From Balanoglossus misakiensis (taxonomy: Eukaryota; Hemichordata): a stretch of 64,000 bases of DNA. Shown here piece after piece: positions 21,601 through 35,800 of the stretch (the stretch's first letter is position 1; the number at the start of each line of letters is the position of its first letter). The stretch lies in assembly GCA_040954595.2 (NCBI GenBank), contig CM082583.2, forward strand, positions 4,030,001-4,094,000. Reading direction: 5' to 3'. Position numbers and translations under genes: made by a program. The notes under the pieces were generated by a model, which did not search any database, was not told the origin of the DNA, and saw nothing but the letters and a program-made list of their open reading frames with translations.

Positions 21601-23863
21601 AATACTATCTCAATAGTATGAAATCGTGGTCTCCTTACTCTCCGTCATTACTAAAAAAGCAATCTACATAAACAACAATGAAAGTCAAAAGAAAGCTAGT
21701 ACAAAAACTAATAATGTACATACATTTAAATTCCATGAGACTGTCCAGCAATTCTTTATTATACTACTACATATCAGAATATTAAATAATATATTTTTTA
21801 CAAATTAATTTCAAAACCTTTGTTGAAACCAAATCACTGTATTGCAAATACATATGCATGAAGGAGCTAATCTCTACCAGCTCATATGATCACAGAATTT
21901 CCTTTTTATGAAAACAGAAGATATGATAAAAGGAATATGTACCACCCTGATTCAAAAAAGGAATCAGATTCTTTTTGAATTTACAATCAAGTAGACATAT
22001 TGCATGCTATACAAGAACTACAAGAGAAAATCGTAATTACAATCTTATAAACATTGATAATCTGATCAGATAATCGTGCTGTAATGAAGTTGAACATAAG
22101 CGGATGGGAACTTGAAGAGTACCATTACTTCCACCATCTGGACAGGTTAACACCATCTGAACAGAAAATGGTGCTATAATGTGACAGTCTGAAAATCCAA
22201 TAACAGTTTGATGTTCTGAACTGGTGGCATCACTGTTTGTGCTAAGATGTGGAATCACACAAAGGGTTTTTTTGAAATCTGGTACCACTGCAGCTACACT
22301 CTCACATGAAAGTCTTTGCTCTACAAAGAAAGTAACAAGGGAGCCATCATGCAGATAACTGGGGGTGCTGCCCTTAAATGTACACAGTCACCAATGCAAA
22401 TGTAGCCACAGTTACCATGGAAAGTTGAGGTCTAGCAAATTGCAAGATTTTTATTTGCAGGTTGGCCACACACAAAAAAGTGTGCCATGAAACAGACATT
22501 TGAAGACCTAGACACGTCCTTTTTAGCATCCATGAGCAGGTGTAAATCAAATCTGGGTACCTTTTGCACCCTGACCAGTCAGTGACCTACGCTGTTATCC
22601 GAGGCGGCTTCGAAAGGGTTAACAAAAACACTGACAATAGATGCCTGATCTGAACAACAAACTGTACATCATCAACAGACTGGGGCAAGTAGTGGCACTT
22701 TCAACACCCCAAATAAACAGACACATTCAACTTAATGTTGTCATTTCCCCTTTTCGACAAAAAGAAACCACTGCCTTCTTCCTATACCTCAATATCCTTT
22801 TTAAATAAAATGTGAGTAAAATCGAATTGATAAGACCAATATTTTGTCAGTGGAATCACAAATTTGAAAATTGAATGTGAAATAGAAAAAAATCTGCAAT
22901 ATTTGGTCTGTTGCGTAAAGTGTATTGTGTGTGAACTAAATTTAGTATCTGTTCTTCACATCCAACCCAAAATATCCATGGGAACCATACATTCAAGTAG
23001 TATGAAAATGAACATTGTAAAGTACTTGACATTTTAAAGCCTGCTCTCAATTTTTCATTGTGGTTGAAAATGACAATTACGCACGTAATGCGTAAATGAT
23101 CGCTAAACAACTTTACTGCAACAATAGGAAATCATTCTGATATATCATATAGTATAATAATATACAATAAATTGATTGATAAATGCTACAGCTCAAAGAT
23201 TGTAATCTCCATAATTCACAGCATAGTCATTAACAAATGAGACCCCCCCCCCCCCACCCCACCCGGAATGCTAAAAGTACAAACACAATGACAACTACAA
23301 TAAATATGATCCGTTTAATTCCGCTGGCAAATTGTCACGAGAGAAAACACCTCACACGCTGAAACAACCAACTCACACCTGCAGATCAAGACTACTTGAT
23401 GTGACCACATTGATGTCAGCATGGATCGGGCAACTCCATTCTAGACACAAGGGGTGCACAGGTTGGCTAAGGACTGACTGTGTGAAAAAAAGGTGGACTT
23501 GAACACTTCTGGACATCACTGTTGAAACGCAATCCTTAGTTTATGATTATGGCGACAGACCCATATTGAACTAATTGAATACAAAATATAATTATCAAAT
23601 GTACAGTCAATTCATCTAATGACTACAATGTAACATTTGTTTGTTATTCAAAGAATACATGTATCAAGAATGAGTAAACCACTCTGTTCATTCACCTTTA
23701 AGTTATCCTATGAAGAAAATATACAGCTTTGTCATTTAGCTCCGAGCTCTGTTCATATACAAAACAAAATATCTTGACAGTAGGCTTGACATGGACCTTT
23801 TAGTTTGGCTGTGACTGGGAGGGCGTAATCTTGTGATAAAAACTGCACATTCTGATTGGTTGA
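18640..23863 (-). other. SNX27 3' UTR and/or intergenic DNA
   Basis: No exon-like frame is found. Minus-strand AATAAA signals (TTTATT on +) occur at 22,450-22,455, 21,755-21,760 and 18,904-18,909, which would give SNX27 3' UTRs of about 1.4, 2.1 or 5 kb. A poly-C tract lies near 23,243-23,256. One possible TTAA-element relic lies near 22,373-22,480. Otherwise the sequence looks unique and AT-rich. Confidence 0.4.
22373..22480. repeat. Relic related to TTAA-flanked family B
   Basis: Starting at TTAAATGTACA, this segment shares GTCACCAATG, CAGTTACCATG and AGGTCTAGC-like words, in order, with the TTAA element at 56,483-56,637. A right end with inverted symmetry is not clear, so only a relic is claimed. 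Confidence 0.3.
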
Positions 23864-26800
23864 TCACAGGTCTCCATCATTTATATCTTCAAAAACATCT
23901 TTCTGACCCGCTGCGTTGTTCTTCCGTCTTCCAAAAATGTTCCTCGATGAAAAACCCTGGAAAATTAAACCAACAAGTTATTTGAAACTGCGTTGTACAC
24001 CTCATGTAGATCACGTGATTACATGTAATGATGTTTGATGGTGTGTAACCAGGTTTTCGTTGTTGAAAAATTCAACCCACACAAAATGACACCCATGGGT
24101 GATTATTCGAATGGGGAGGGGATTATTGACATTTCAGTTCTATTACGATGCAATGAAACCTGTCCATCTAAATTCCACATGACTGATACACAGTCAGCTG
24201 TGTCAGATGACAATTTTGTGTGTGTCCGTTGTTGGTAATTTTGGCCTGGCAACCATCGCAGTTTTGCCTAACAACCAACTTCACGATGGCAACTCATCTT
24301 TGAGTCTGCAGATCCCACGGGATTGTGTCACATTCCGGGGATCACTAGAGACATCAAACGCCAGCCAGGTGCCTGAAGCTTGATCGCGCTCCCATCCAGG
24401 GAGACGTGTGGCACCATGAATGTTGATTACTCTACAGTTTTAATGGATTGTAGTGCTATGAACCTGTGCAATCAGTCTCCTATATTTGTGATCACTAAGG
24501 AGTGCCACCGAACTATTATACAATTAACAAATTGCAGCTTAGCAATACACACACACTTTACTAAAAACAACATTTTGATTTTACAATGATATCATATAAA
24601 TATTTAATAACAATTTTAATCAATGAGCTTTACCAGTGAGAATGAGTCAACCCATTAAAGGTAAATGTATAGACACACTTTTGCAAATTTAGTCACCATG
24701 GCTAGATTAGATCTAGCCAATGACAGATTTTTGCTGGGAGGCCACCCCAAAACGAATGCCACTAAATGTTCTTTGGGAGACTCAAACATGCCTTTTAACC
24801 ATTACAGGTGACTGAACACCTTTATAGATGTAGTACCATCAATGCTCATCAGGCTGTGGGCACCTGGTTAGTACATTGACATTTCAGGAAGGTTCCCACA
24901 GGGAAGGCAAAAAAGGGGTTCTTGCACCCGATAGTAAATCCTCCTAGTCTGCTTGGCCTAACAACTATACAGCTGGCTTAGCATGCAAGCACCTCACCAT
25001 GACAACCCATCTTATACCTGTAGCTTCCAGGTCTTATAAGCCTGGCAACCACGTAGCCGGCCTAGCAACCATTTCACCATGACAACTCACCTTTGTGCCT
25101 GTCGCTCCTACTGGTCTGCTCGGCCTAGCAACCATCTCCTCCTCATATTCTTCATCTTCATCTTCATCATCTTCGTCCTCGTCGTCTGCTTCCTCCTCAT
25201 CCTCCTCTTCCTCCTCATGAACTTGATTTTCCTTCAGCCAATTGATTTCAGCCATGATCCGCTCAAAGCAGTCAAACAAGTAATGATACTACAGGAAAAT
25301 AATCAGAATTCCAGTGATGAACATAAGTAGGTGTTAGGTCAACTGACTGTTCCACATTTGCTCTGTCTCGATTTTAGACTAAATGTTTAGAAATTTAGTT
25401 CCACAAGTCTGTTCTGTGCGTTTGATATAAAACTACACAAATCATAAAATAATATTACTTTAATGCAACCAATGTGATGTGGGACTAGATGTCTTTTAGC
25501 ATAGGTTGTCTGGAGTTCAGATATTGATTGCAGCGTACCACAGAAGAGAATCAGAAATTGCTACATGATGATGTAAAGGCATGGATGATGGTGCCTGGTG
25601 AAATTTAATATGAATCTAGGACTGCTTGATACACATGAATAGACTGGATGAGACCTTGTTGCCTCCAAGTGTTCATGTATGCAAGCTGTTCACATTTGGA
25701 ACAAATGTTCGATCTGCCATTCCGGTCATTTCCCTAGCAGAAAGACTACCTGCCGATATTACTCGGGGGTGATATTGGATCTTCTAGGCACTCAGTCAAG
25801 AAATATCACAAAATGACAAAATACAAAAAAGTGCCCTATAGTAGTTTGTGATGTCTCAGTTGCAACGAATGGCAGTATGGACACATCCAAACTAGAAACA
25901 ACACTGATGCAACGGCCGATAAAAAACAAGAAAATATCAACCATTATTGAATGTTGAATGTTGAAATTGACTTAGAATTTCACAGAGGGTCAAGAGCAAA
26001 ACAAATGCAAATAATTTCCCTGCAGTAACTTGTGGTGTCGCAGTTGCAAGGAATTGCAGTATGGACACATCCAAACTTCAAAGGACGTTGACGCAAAACC
26101 TAGCATGATGAAATTAACACAGAATTTCACAGAATTTCAATAACAAAACAAACGAGTGGAAGACTTACATAAGAGGTAAAAATCTTCACCCATTTGGCTC
26201 GTTTTCCTTCTTTGACGTATTCAAAACAAAAATACATTCCTTCTTCGTCCACTTCCCATCTCTGGATTTCATCCCAGGTAAATGTGTGTGCTTGGTCCTG
26301 CAAGACACACACATAAAACAGATCTTGTTGAAACATGATAACATGTACTGTATGGTTGATGTGTTTCTTTTCTGCTATTCACTCAACTGAACAGAGGTGA
26401 ACGTATGAAAATAATAATGGTGGTTTTTCTCCAAAATGTTACATTCATGTACAAATGTACGCCACAGGCATTGCATACATTCTTACAACACATCATCATA
26501 TACCTGTAGACATGTGTGTTGTATATATGGCCCAATTAGTACAGAACATATTACTAGAAGTGTGAATAAGTTGTTATTTATGATACTAAAGGGGAAGGAA
26601 CTACAAAAGTTACATGCCAAGGGTAGTCCTGCTGTGGTACATGTTTGCCATAAAGCAGCAGGTTTTCTGGGTGTGTAGACATCCTTGTATTCCCCCCCCC
26701 CCCCCTTCGTCCAAGCCGATCACCTGAATGTGTGGAGACAATCACAACCTAGTACAGACTGATATAGTTTCACCTTTAATCTGAGCTCGCTTATGTTAAT

Positions 26801-29800
26801 GCACTTACAAGATATCACCCGACATCACTTGTACTTTCAGGTGACATTTTGACCTCTGCTTACAGCAAACTTAGAAATGATGGACGACGTCCCCAGACAA
26901 ATGACGTACATTTGTATCTCTTTGGAATCTTAAGTGGGTGTTTACAGACTGTGATGATACTTGTTAGCAAAATTCACTGACACAAACCAGGAAAAAAAAA
27001 GATTTTTTCTAGTTCTCATGGTGACTCAGCCGTTCCATGTTAAATAGAAGATTGTTTTCCCATGGAGAATATCAGTTTGATTGATTAAATTGGAATTAAT
27101 TATCGTCAGGAGTTTGAAATTAATCTCTGCATTGTTTCGGGGGGGGGGGGGGGGGGTGCAGGAGAGACGTGTAATTGTATACTGATGGAAAGATGGATGA
27201 TGCTGGCTTGCAAATGATGCCACGCATAATGATATACTACTGTTCTTGCGGCTAATGGTGGAATGGAGCTGGGGTAGAGAGGAATGCCATTTGACACGCA
27301 CTGCAGTCTACTCATCAATTCCTGAAATCATGTCAAGCCACTGGGAATATAAGTATAATGAAGGTGCAAGCCATCTTGCTGTTGCTTGATGATATATCAT
27401 CTGCGCGGTGTGTGCTTCATGTATCTTTTCAATAAGCCAGAGTGTAGATAGAGTTTAGCAACTGCACATCAAGGACTACCTGACAATCCATCATGACATT
27501 TTCACTGCAGATAGGATCAATGCGTCCACCGCATCGATCATGATAAGGACAGACAACCTTCAGGGCTGTTGTGATAATGAATATGTACATGTATGCTTTA
27601 CAAGTAAAGACCCATCAGTATACATGTATGCTTATGCCGGTTTCAATTGTAGAAATGATTAATTGGAACAGTAACTCAGACAGTGCATTGTCACTGTATC
27701 AGAATCGCTGAATTCTGCCATATATTCTCTCACCGGGGCCTAGATTCTAGTACTGATAGTTTAACCCTAATGCTGCCAAGTCGGTCGAAACTGGTTTGAT
27801 TTCCAGGGTGCCTAGAATTCTGGCACCCAGGCCTGTTAGGCTGCAAAGTGCGTGTTATTCAGTAGGGCCTATAGAAAACCCTCAAACCAAACCAAACCAG
27901 TACGATTTGGTAACATTTTACGGGGGGTTCAAACTGCCAATTGTGTCTAAGTACGTATGAGAGCCATGCCAAGACAGTCAAAATACATTTAAGAAGAAAA
28001 ATGGCACATATGTATTTTAAACAGGTATGACACCCAGTAGCATAGGGTTAAATTGAAGCAGACCAGCGAAATGATATAAGGCCGAGGTGATGTACAGATA
28101 AAAACATACCTCAAGTTGTCCATCATCTGTGCAGGCTTGGAGTTTGAAGTGTTCTACGGCGCACGATGCAATAATATGACCTATTTTTCGGGCATCACAG
28201 GCGCAGTGTGGAAAACTTATGGCATTGTATCCTTCTAAGCCATGTGCTACTTGTAAATACTGTAGACAAAAAACAATTGAGAATTGTAGAAATAATTTCA
28301 GTCAACCAGACAATTCTCATAAGCTGCCTTTCACACAACCCACAACTGTCACATGATTTTGACAAATGCAATAAAGTCACCTCTTTGAGCAATTTTAACC
28401 TTACCTGTAATTTTTTGTGATTTTCTTGTAAAGATTTCAGTTGATATAGACTATTTCCAGGTTTGATTCGACCTTTCCCAATGTCATCAACAGCCTGGAA
28501 AACGGAGAAACAAGAGACAAGTTTTATCGCATGTTAAATTTGAGACAATTTGGCTATCTTGTTCAAGCATAGAATTAATTTCGATTATCAATTTTAAGAG
28601 AGAATTTATCTATAGTTGCCTCGTGAGAACAAGTTTGAGAGTTTGATTTTCGATGTGCATACAACATTAATGGGTAGCAGAAGTAGGGTATCACTAGGAA
28701 TCCCCAATTTTTTACTAAATGTTCTCTGACCCTAGCAAACACACTGAATGCTTCCATGACAAAATCAACAGAAATGATGTCACGGGGGTCATACGCTAAG
28801 ACTTTAAAATAAGAACTGAAACACTTCAACAACACATCTTCATGAGCACAACAACTCTATTATTATTATTATTATTATTAAGAATTGTTTAAAATGCGCT
28901 ACACATACGTCTCAGCGCATTGTACATAGCTAAAAGAGTAGATTAAAAAATACAAGGCTGTTAAAAATAGTTAAAAGGACACAATCGAACACGTTACACA
29001 TAAAACCGAGTAAAAAGGTATGTTTTCAAATTACGCTTAAAAATATTGACACTTCTGGCGGTTTTGATATCAAGGGGTAAATTGTTCCATAAAATGGGCG
29101 CACAAACTGAAAAAGCTCTCTGTCCGTAGGTTTTGTTAAATTTACCATGAGGATGAGTTAAAAAGAATTGAACACTAGAGCGCAGTTCTCGAGCTGGTAC
29201 ATATAAATGTAAAAGATCAGTCAAATAGGCGGGTGCCTTACCACTGATACATTTGAATGTGAGCAAGAGAATTTTAAAACTGATGCGGGCCTCTACCGGT
29301 AGCCAGTGTAAATCTTTGAGTATGGGTGTGATATGATCGGACTTGCGCGTACGAGTAACTAGCCTCGCCGCAGCATTCTGTAGAGACTGAAGTCGAGCTA
29401 GATGTCCCTTCGGGATACCAAACAAAAGACTATTACAGTAATCTAAATGAGACGTTACAAATGCATGAACTAGTTTCTCAGTTGTAGATCTGTCAAGAAG
29501 ATTACGAATTTTAGCTATTCTATGCAAAGAGAAGAAACCATTTTTGCACAGCTTACTAATATGATCAGACATGCTACCATCCTGACTTAAAATAACGCCG
29601 AGATTTTTAACTGAAACTGAAGGAATTATGTCACATTGTCCGATTCTTAGACAGTCTAATGTTGTCACATTAGATTTTAAACGTGATGAAAAGTGAATAA
29701 CTTCAGTTTTATCATCATTCAGTACAAGCATGTTAGATTTCATCCAGCTGCGGATATCATCGACGCAGAGCTCAATGTTATTGCGAACATCGTTAGGGCT

Positions 29801-32800
29801 GTTGCAGATGGCATAAATTTGCGTATCGTCCGCGTATATCATGCAATCAATCCCATGTTTTCCGAAGATGTCTTCCAGAGGTGCAGTGTAGAGTGTAAAC
29901 ATGAGAGGTCCTAGAACAGATCCTTGTGGAACGCCATATTTCATGCGAGAACTTGGGGATGATGCAGATCCAACCTTGACGCACTGTTGGCGATTAACGA
30001 GGTACGAACGAAACCACGATAAAGTGTTACCAGTTATTCCAAAACGATGATGTAGTCTCTGTAGCATTATTTCATGATCGATAGTGTCAAACGCCGCTGA
30101 TAAATCTAACATGATAAGAATTACATCCTGTTTGTTATTCAAGGCAAGCATGATGTCAACTCTAACACAAACAACTTCGCTGGCAAAAGCAAAACAATTT
30201 TTTACAAAAAAATATCTTAAGATCCCTTCAGGCAATAGTAATTACTCACAGCGGAACCCAACTTCACCTAAAAACGCGGTCGACACAAATGCCAGGCTTA
30301 TAGTGCTATTATCGCAAATGATGTGTGACATGAACAGTCTAAGCAGTGTGTGGTATTAGCAGAGTGTCACATGAAATTAGGCCCTGAACTGTAAGTAAAT
30401 TAGGCCTGCATGCATTAGGTGGGAATAGGAGATTAGATCTCAGAATTACAGACTCTCTCTGATGTCGACTTCATACAGTGTACGGAAGTGGTTGATTACA
30501 GTTTGAAGTTGCTACGGTGTTTTTTTTTACTTTTTAAAAAAAATCAAAGTTCATTGACTGTCATATCAGCTAATTTTTTCTTCTTTATTAGGGATGGTTA
30601 CAGGGCATTGAAACACCAATCATTATCTGATTACATTTTGACAATATAGTGTAGGTTTACAGTGTACTCAGCTCAATCAAGATGGGTGATGGTGACCTTT
30701 GACCTGTTATAGGTCACATGACAATCACATGTATCATCAGTGAAACGCTTTCACCCAAACTGCCCAGCATTTTGTCTCAGTGAGTGAAATACAGCTGATG
30801 TGCTGCAGTGCTATGCGTTTGCAGAAGCTTTTGCATACCCATCCAATACTCTGACCTAGTTTTAGGTACAGTAACAGGGAACTGGTCACGTGAAGTAAAT
30901 TGGCATGCCAGAATTAAACATCAATACAGCCTTTAATGAAGCCTGACATTAGATGATTGGAAATAAATTGTTTGACTGCCAACAGGCTATTCTTACTTAC
31001 CTGCCAGAAGAAGAAATTGACGGCCATGTCATCGTCGTTAAGTAGCACTTCATGCTGGATGGCAAAGATCCATTTTCGTAATGCTATGCAGGTGTTGGTA
31101 GCAGTGGAGTAATTCTGAATGTACAAGTTGTGTGGAAATTCATTGGGTTGCAGCTTGCGTTCTGAAATGATACGGGAAAGAAAGAAAATAAAATTATGTT
31201 TAATAAAGTTTGTTGAAATTAAAAGTTAGAGAGATAAACAAAATAGTATCATGATAATGTGCATGTAATATAAGAAACAATAACAGGTCAATATCATTTG
31301 AAGAAATAGGTTTTTGATGATTTGTCATGTATTTCAGTCTGGTTCCACATACTAGTTATGCACAATTTGAAGCAAACCAAGATGTCTAAAAGAATGAAAT
31401 TTAGACAAAATTGCCATCTAAAAAGTGCAATGCCCCTTAATTCGTGAGCTAAACTGTGACAGGAAAATTTAAATGCCTTCCTTTGCACTGAAAGTAATCG
31501 GCCGTCTTCTTGGCAAATTAAGGAAAAAGAAAATGTCCCATATCTTTGTAAATGCAATTAGAAATGATATTGCTTCTCTGTGGAAGACATAAGATTGTTT
31601 TGTGCTGAAAGATATTGTCTGTCTGTCTGCCTGTGCAACGCTTAGAGCACTTGAGGTACTGCTTGATGATAAGTAATGGCATAATTAGATTTCCTCAGCT
31701 CGTAATTGATGACTGCGACATTTTGTCTGATAGACCAGCGTCCTAAATGAACTTTTCTAATTTTCCGAGAAGCTAGGCATTAACCTCAATGAGCAGCCAC
31801 TAGAAGTTTCTTCTCTTAGACGGCAGACTCAAAGTCCTTAAAGGATCTTACACTCATCTAAGGACATAATCAGGGGGGTTCTGAGAAGACTACATATCTG
31901 TTGATGACATATGACGAACTCTCTTCTGCTTGAAGCAAAGAAATGGGAGCACTGACTCAAAGGTTTCGGGCCATGCAGGCATGATCGGTCACAGCGCTGG
32001 TTCAAAATCAGTAACCAGTAGAGTTTGGTAATGATCAAGTCACATACAGCCAGATCATTACATGTAGTCTTTATGTTTTCTGCATTTACCTGTAAGTGAC
32101 GTCTCACCCAAATGATTAAAAGTGGATTGAGAGGAAAGTTTTTCACATCTGAGCATCAAAATCTGGGTTCTAATTAATCCAAGTCAGTGGTATTACCATA
32201 GATAATGTTCCTGAATTTGATCTTGAGGGCTCAGGGATGTACAGGTAGGCTATCTACATGTACGACCACATTGTAAACTGCATACACACTTTGAAAAAGT
32301 GGCTAAATTATTTACCAACTCTTTACTAATTTTAACACCACCAGTATGCTAGCTATGAGAATTTACTCACCAAAAGTGTAGTCCATAATTTCCATCAGGG
32401 CAAAGACGTTGGCAGATTCTTCATCCATTCCTAATTTATCAATTACCGCCTGGAAATTGAACATGGAAAGAAAAAATTGTCCATGCAATTTTGCTAAAAT
32501 TACGTTTAACTCCCTAACTTATAGTTATACACATATTGCAGCTAAACACAAACGCACAATGAAGAATGTCACAAATAAATATTTCTAAAATAAATCTTAT
32601 TTTCAGGTCCCATAACTGACCTCATAGACATCCTCTGTGGTGCTGTTCCTTCTGACAGTTACCGTAATTGTATTCCTATCTGGTAAAAGTACTCTGAGTT
32701 CCACTTCTGTTGTGCCAGTGACACCCTGCAATGACCAAAAAAAATAAACATTTACTTTTTATCAAAAGATGGTAATAACTATGAAATGCTGAATCATTTT

Positions 32801-35800
32801 ATGTTGGATGAACATTGTTGAAATAGAATGAAACACACTGAACAATAGGCAGGAGCTTTTACAGGCTATATAAAGCCCTGTACCTAACCTGGGCACAGTG
32901 AATCCTTACATGCAATGAATCCAAAACATCTGTATTTTTTGTCTAACGGACGCCCCTTCTAGCTTATCTCTTTCTTTTTTTCAATCCAACATCCATCCAT
33001 CAATCAGTGACTGATTTATGGGTCCTGACACATCTAGCAGTGTTTTGACATTCACACAGCTGTAAATGACAGGGTAACAACCAAAACTAACATCAAGTAC
33101 TCATACCATTGACCTGCAATACATGCTTGTTTTGACATTTACTGCATTACCACTGTTCTTTTATTGTGTAGTCACCATCTTTTTCAAAACATCTCTAGAA
33201 ATGGCCATTCTATTCACCTGTTTCGGTCTTATTTGTCAAAACACATTAATTTAGTACATCACTTGTACTTCTCAGCAATAATTTCTTTTGGCTATTTCTT
33301 GTCTCATCTGAGATAACTTTATTGTGAAATTCAATTGAGACTGGTCTTTCAAGAACGTACTATCATGACATTAAATGCATTTTCTTTAAGCTGAAAAAGC
33401 ACCTACATGTACTTAATACGAAATGTTTTCTTACATGGAGCATAAATCAACACTGAATACAAACTTGTTGTTTTTTGCAACAAAAACAAGAATTAGGGAT
33501 AACTGAGAATATTGCAACCACATACCAGAAGTTCATTTTCTACAACAGCAACATAAAGTATGGAGAGTTGGTGTTGCCTCAATCAACGAAATCATACCTT
33601 TCCAAATGAAAATGACGATCAGGTAATGAGAAACAAGTGACGTAGGATCCCGGAAATGTACCAGGATATGAACTGTCAATGTTAAAGCCATCACATCATT
33701 GGTAATGACTTCTGTGGGTCGCTTTTCACAGGAAACTTTACAGGAAATGATTTTACCATGAAAATAGGTTAATAGAAACAGCAGTAGATCTGTGTCCTAG
33801 TTTAAACGCAAGCTCAGGAAAATGGTGAAGCTTTTTTTTTAGATATTTCGATCCATCTTTTGACTAACATGTTCTAACTTGCTATATTGTTTCCATAGTG
33901 ACATGGGCCCGCCATGTTCAATGGTGATGCAAACTACATTTGTACACTATATTCTGCATAATGCTTTTAACATTACATACACAGATCAGCTGATTCAAGG
34001 AAATATCTAGTAACTTTTGAAAAATTGTCTCTAAATTAAAAAACAACAACATATTTGTAGACCATGTAACTGCATTAAGAGATTAAACTTCCTTGAATCT
34101 GTGAATAAATTGTGGGAATGCCAAACTTTTATTTTTCTATGTTGTCGGTGATTTCACCCAAGGCCACAACATCCTGCCCACACTGTGGATATGTTACACC
34201 ACCTACACACAAAAGCAAAAATTGCAGCTTGCACTGAAAGAGAGCTCACACGACTACAGCTGTGTTTCCGTGTTTGATGCTTCAATAACACCTTCTTGAC
34301 GTCATATCCCCCAAGAAACCTTGGTATGCAGACATCTTAGTGGCTTGTTAGGTGTCACCTTCAGGCTAGCACTTCATAAACAAGTCGCAAAAAACAGACA
34401 TGCCAGGTTGTTCCTGCTTTTCTAAAATCACTGAGGGATATTCTGAGATTCACAATCCATTCAACAATACATGTATGCCTGTTTCTGTAAATGATTTAAT
34501 TAACAATACACTGTACAGTACGTAATAGCAACTGTTATTTCTTTCCACAAAATGCGCACTTGCAATTGCCACAACATGAACAGTTTGACCACCTTGAGAT
34601 GGGCTTCTGACTAACCCAAGCCATTTAAATGACTGTGACAATATGGAGCGCAGAGAAAAAAAATCACCAATACATGTATACATTAAAACCGCACCAGTCG
34701 GCCATCTTGGATCACACTGTGAAACCAACTGATCTGTGTGGAACTTGCAGTTCCTTGTATGAAGGAAAGAAAACAATATTCTTGCAATCAGGGAAGCTGC
34801 TATTTAAGCCCGGAAGTGCAGTAGACAACAAAAATTCAAGGCAGTATAATTGATGTATGAACGGAATGGGGGAGTTGAGAGGGCTGGATGTTCCAATGGG
34901 AAAATAAATGGTAGGCAGAGAGTGAGAAATACCTATTTGCTGCTTGACTGTCATCTTTTATCTACACCCTGACCACGGGCAATTTGATTCAAAATAACAT
35001 TTCCGTGATACTCTATCCTGAAACAACCGAAATCAGATATACTCACATTTTCCTCATTCATGTCAGCCAGGAATTCTTGCATGATGTCACTTTCACCTAT
35101 GACTCTAACTGATGTCACTGGTGGAAGAAATGATGATAGGAAATTAGTGTCAGACAGTCTTTTATCTCGCGATCGCAAATCATGCCCAAAATTCCATTCC
35201 CAATTGAGGGTGTACACTGGTTAAAGTTATCAAGTGTCAATCTGTAAAATACTGTTCTAATATTTAGTGAATCAAATGGCAACACACCCTTCAATCACTC
35301 AATGTAAGATAGAATTCAAGATGCAATTTCTGTCCCATGTATCAAGAAACACACACAGTTTACTAGTTTTTAATAATCTTACCTATTTTTTCATGCAGTT
35401 TACCAGTTTTTAATCATCTTACCTTTTTCTAAGTACTGTTCCAAGCCTCGCCTCCTGGCATCCAACTGCTGCTCTGAAAGTGAGAACGGCCACTTGCCGG
35501 GGAATTTTGGAAATTGAAAATCTGGAAATTCTTTTTTGAGTTGCTGGTGTAAAGTTGCAAACTCTCTGTATCGATGTGAGCACAGCATTCTGCCAGCCAT
35601 GTAAATATTATACACCTGTGTCGACAAAAACAAACAGATTAAATTGGTTCAATTTCTTGATTATTTCCAGTTTTGCACATGTACTATTTATTAGGAGATA
35701 ACACTGTTACTTTTAACACACCAATCCTGGCAATATTTATACACACATTGGGTTTTTGATTGTTTATGTTTTCAAAGCATTCCTTCAGACTTGTTATAGA

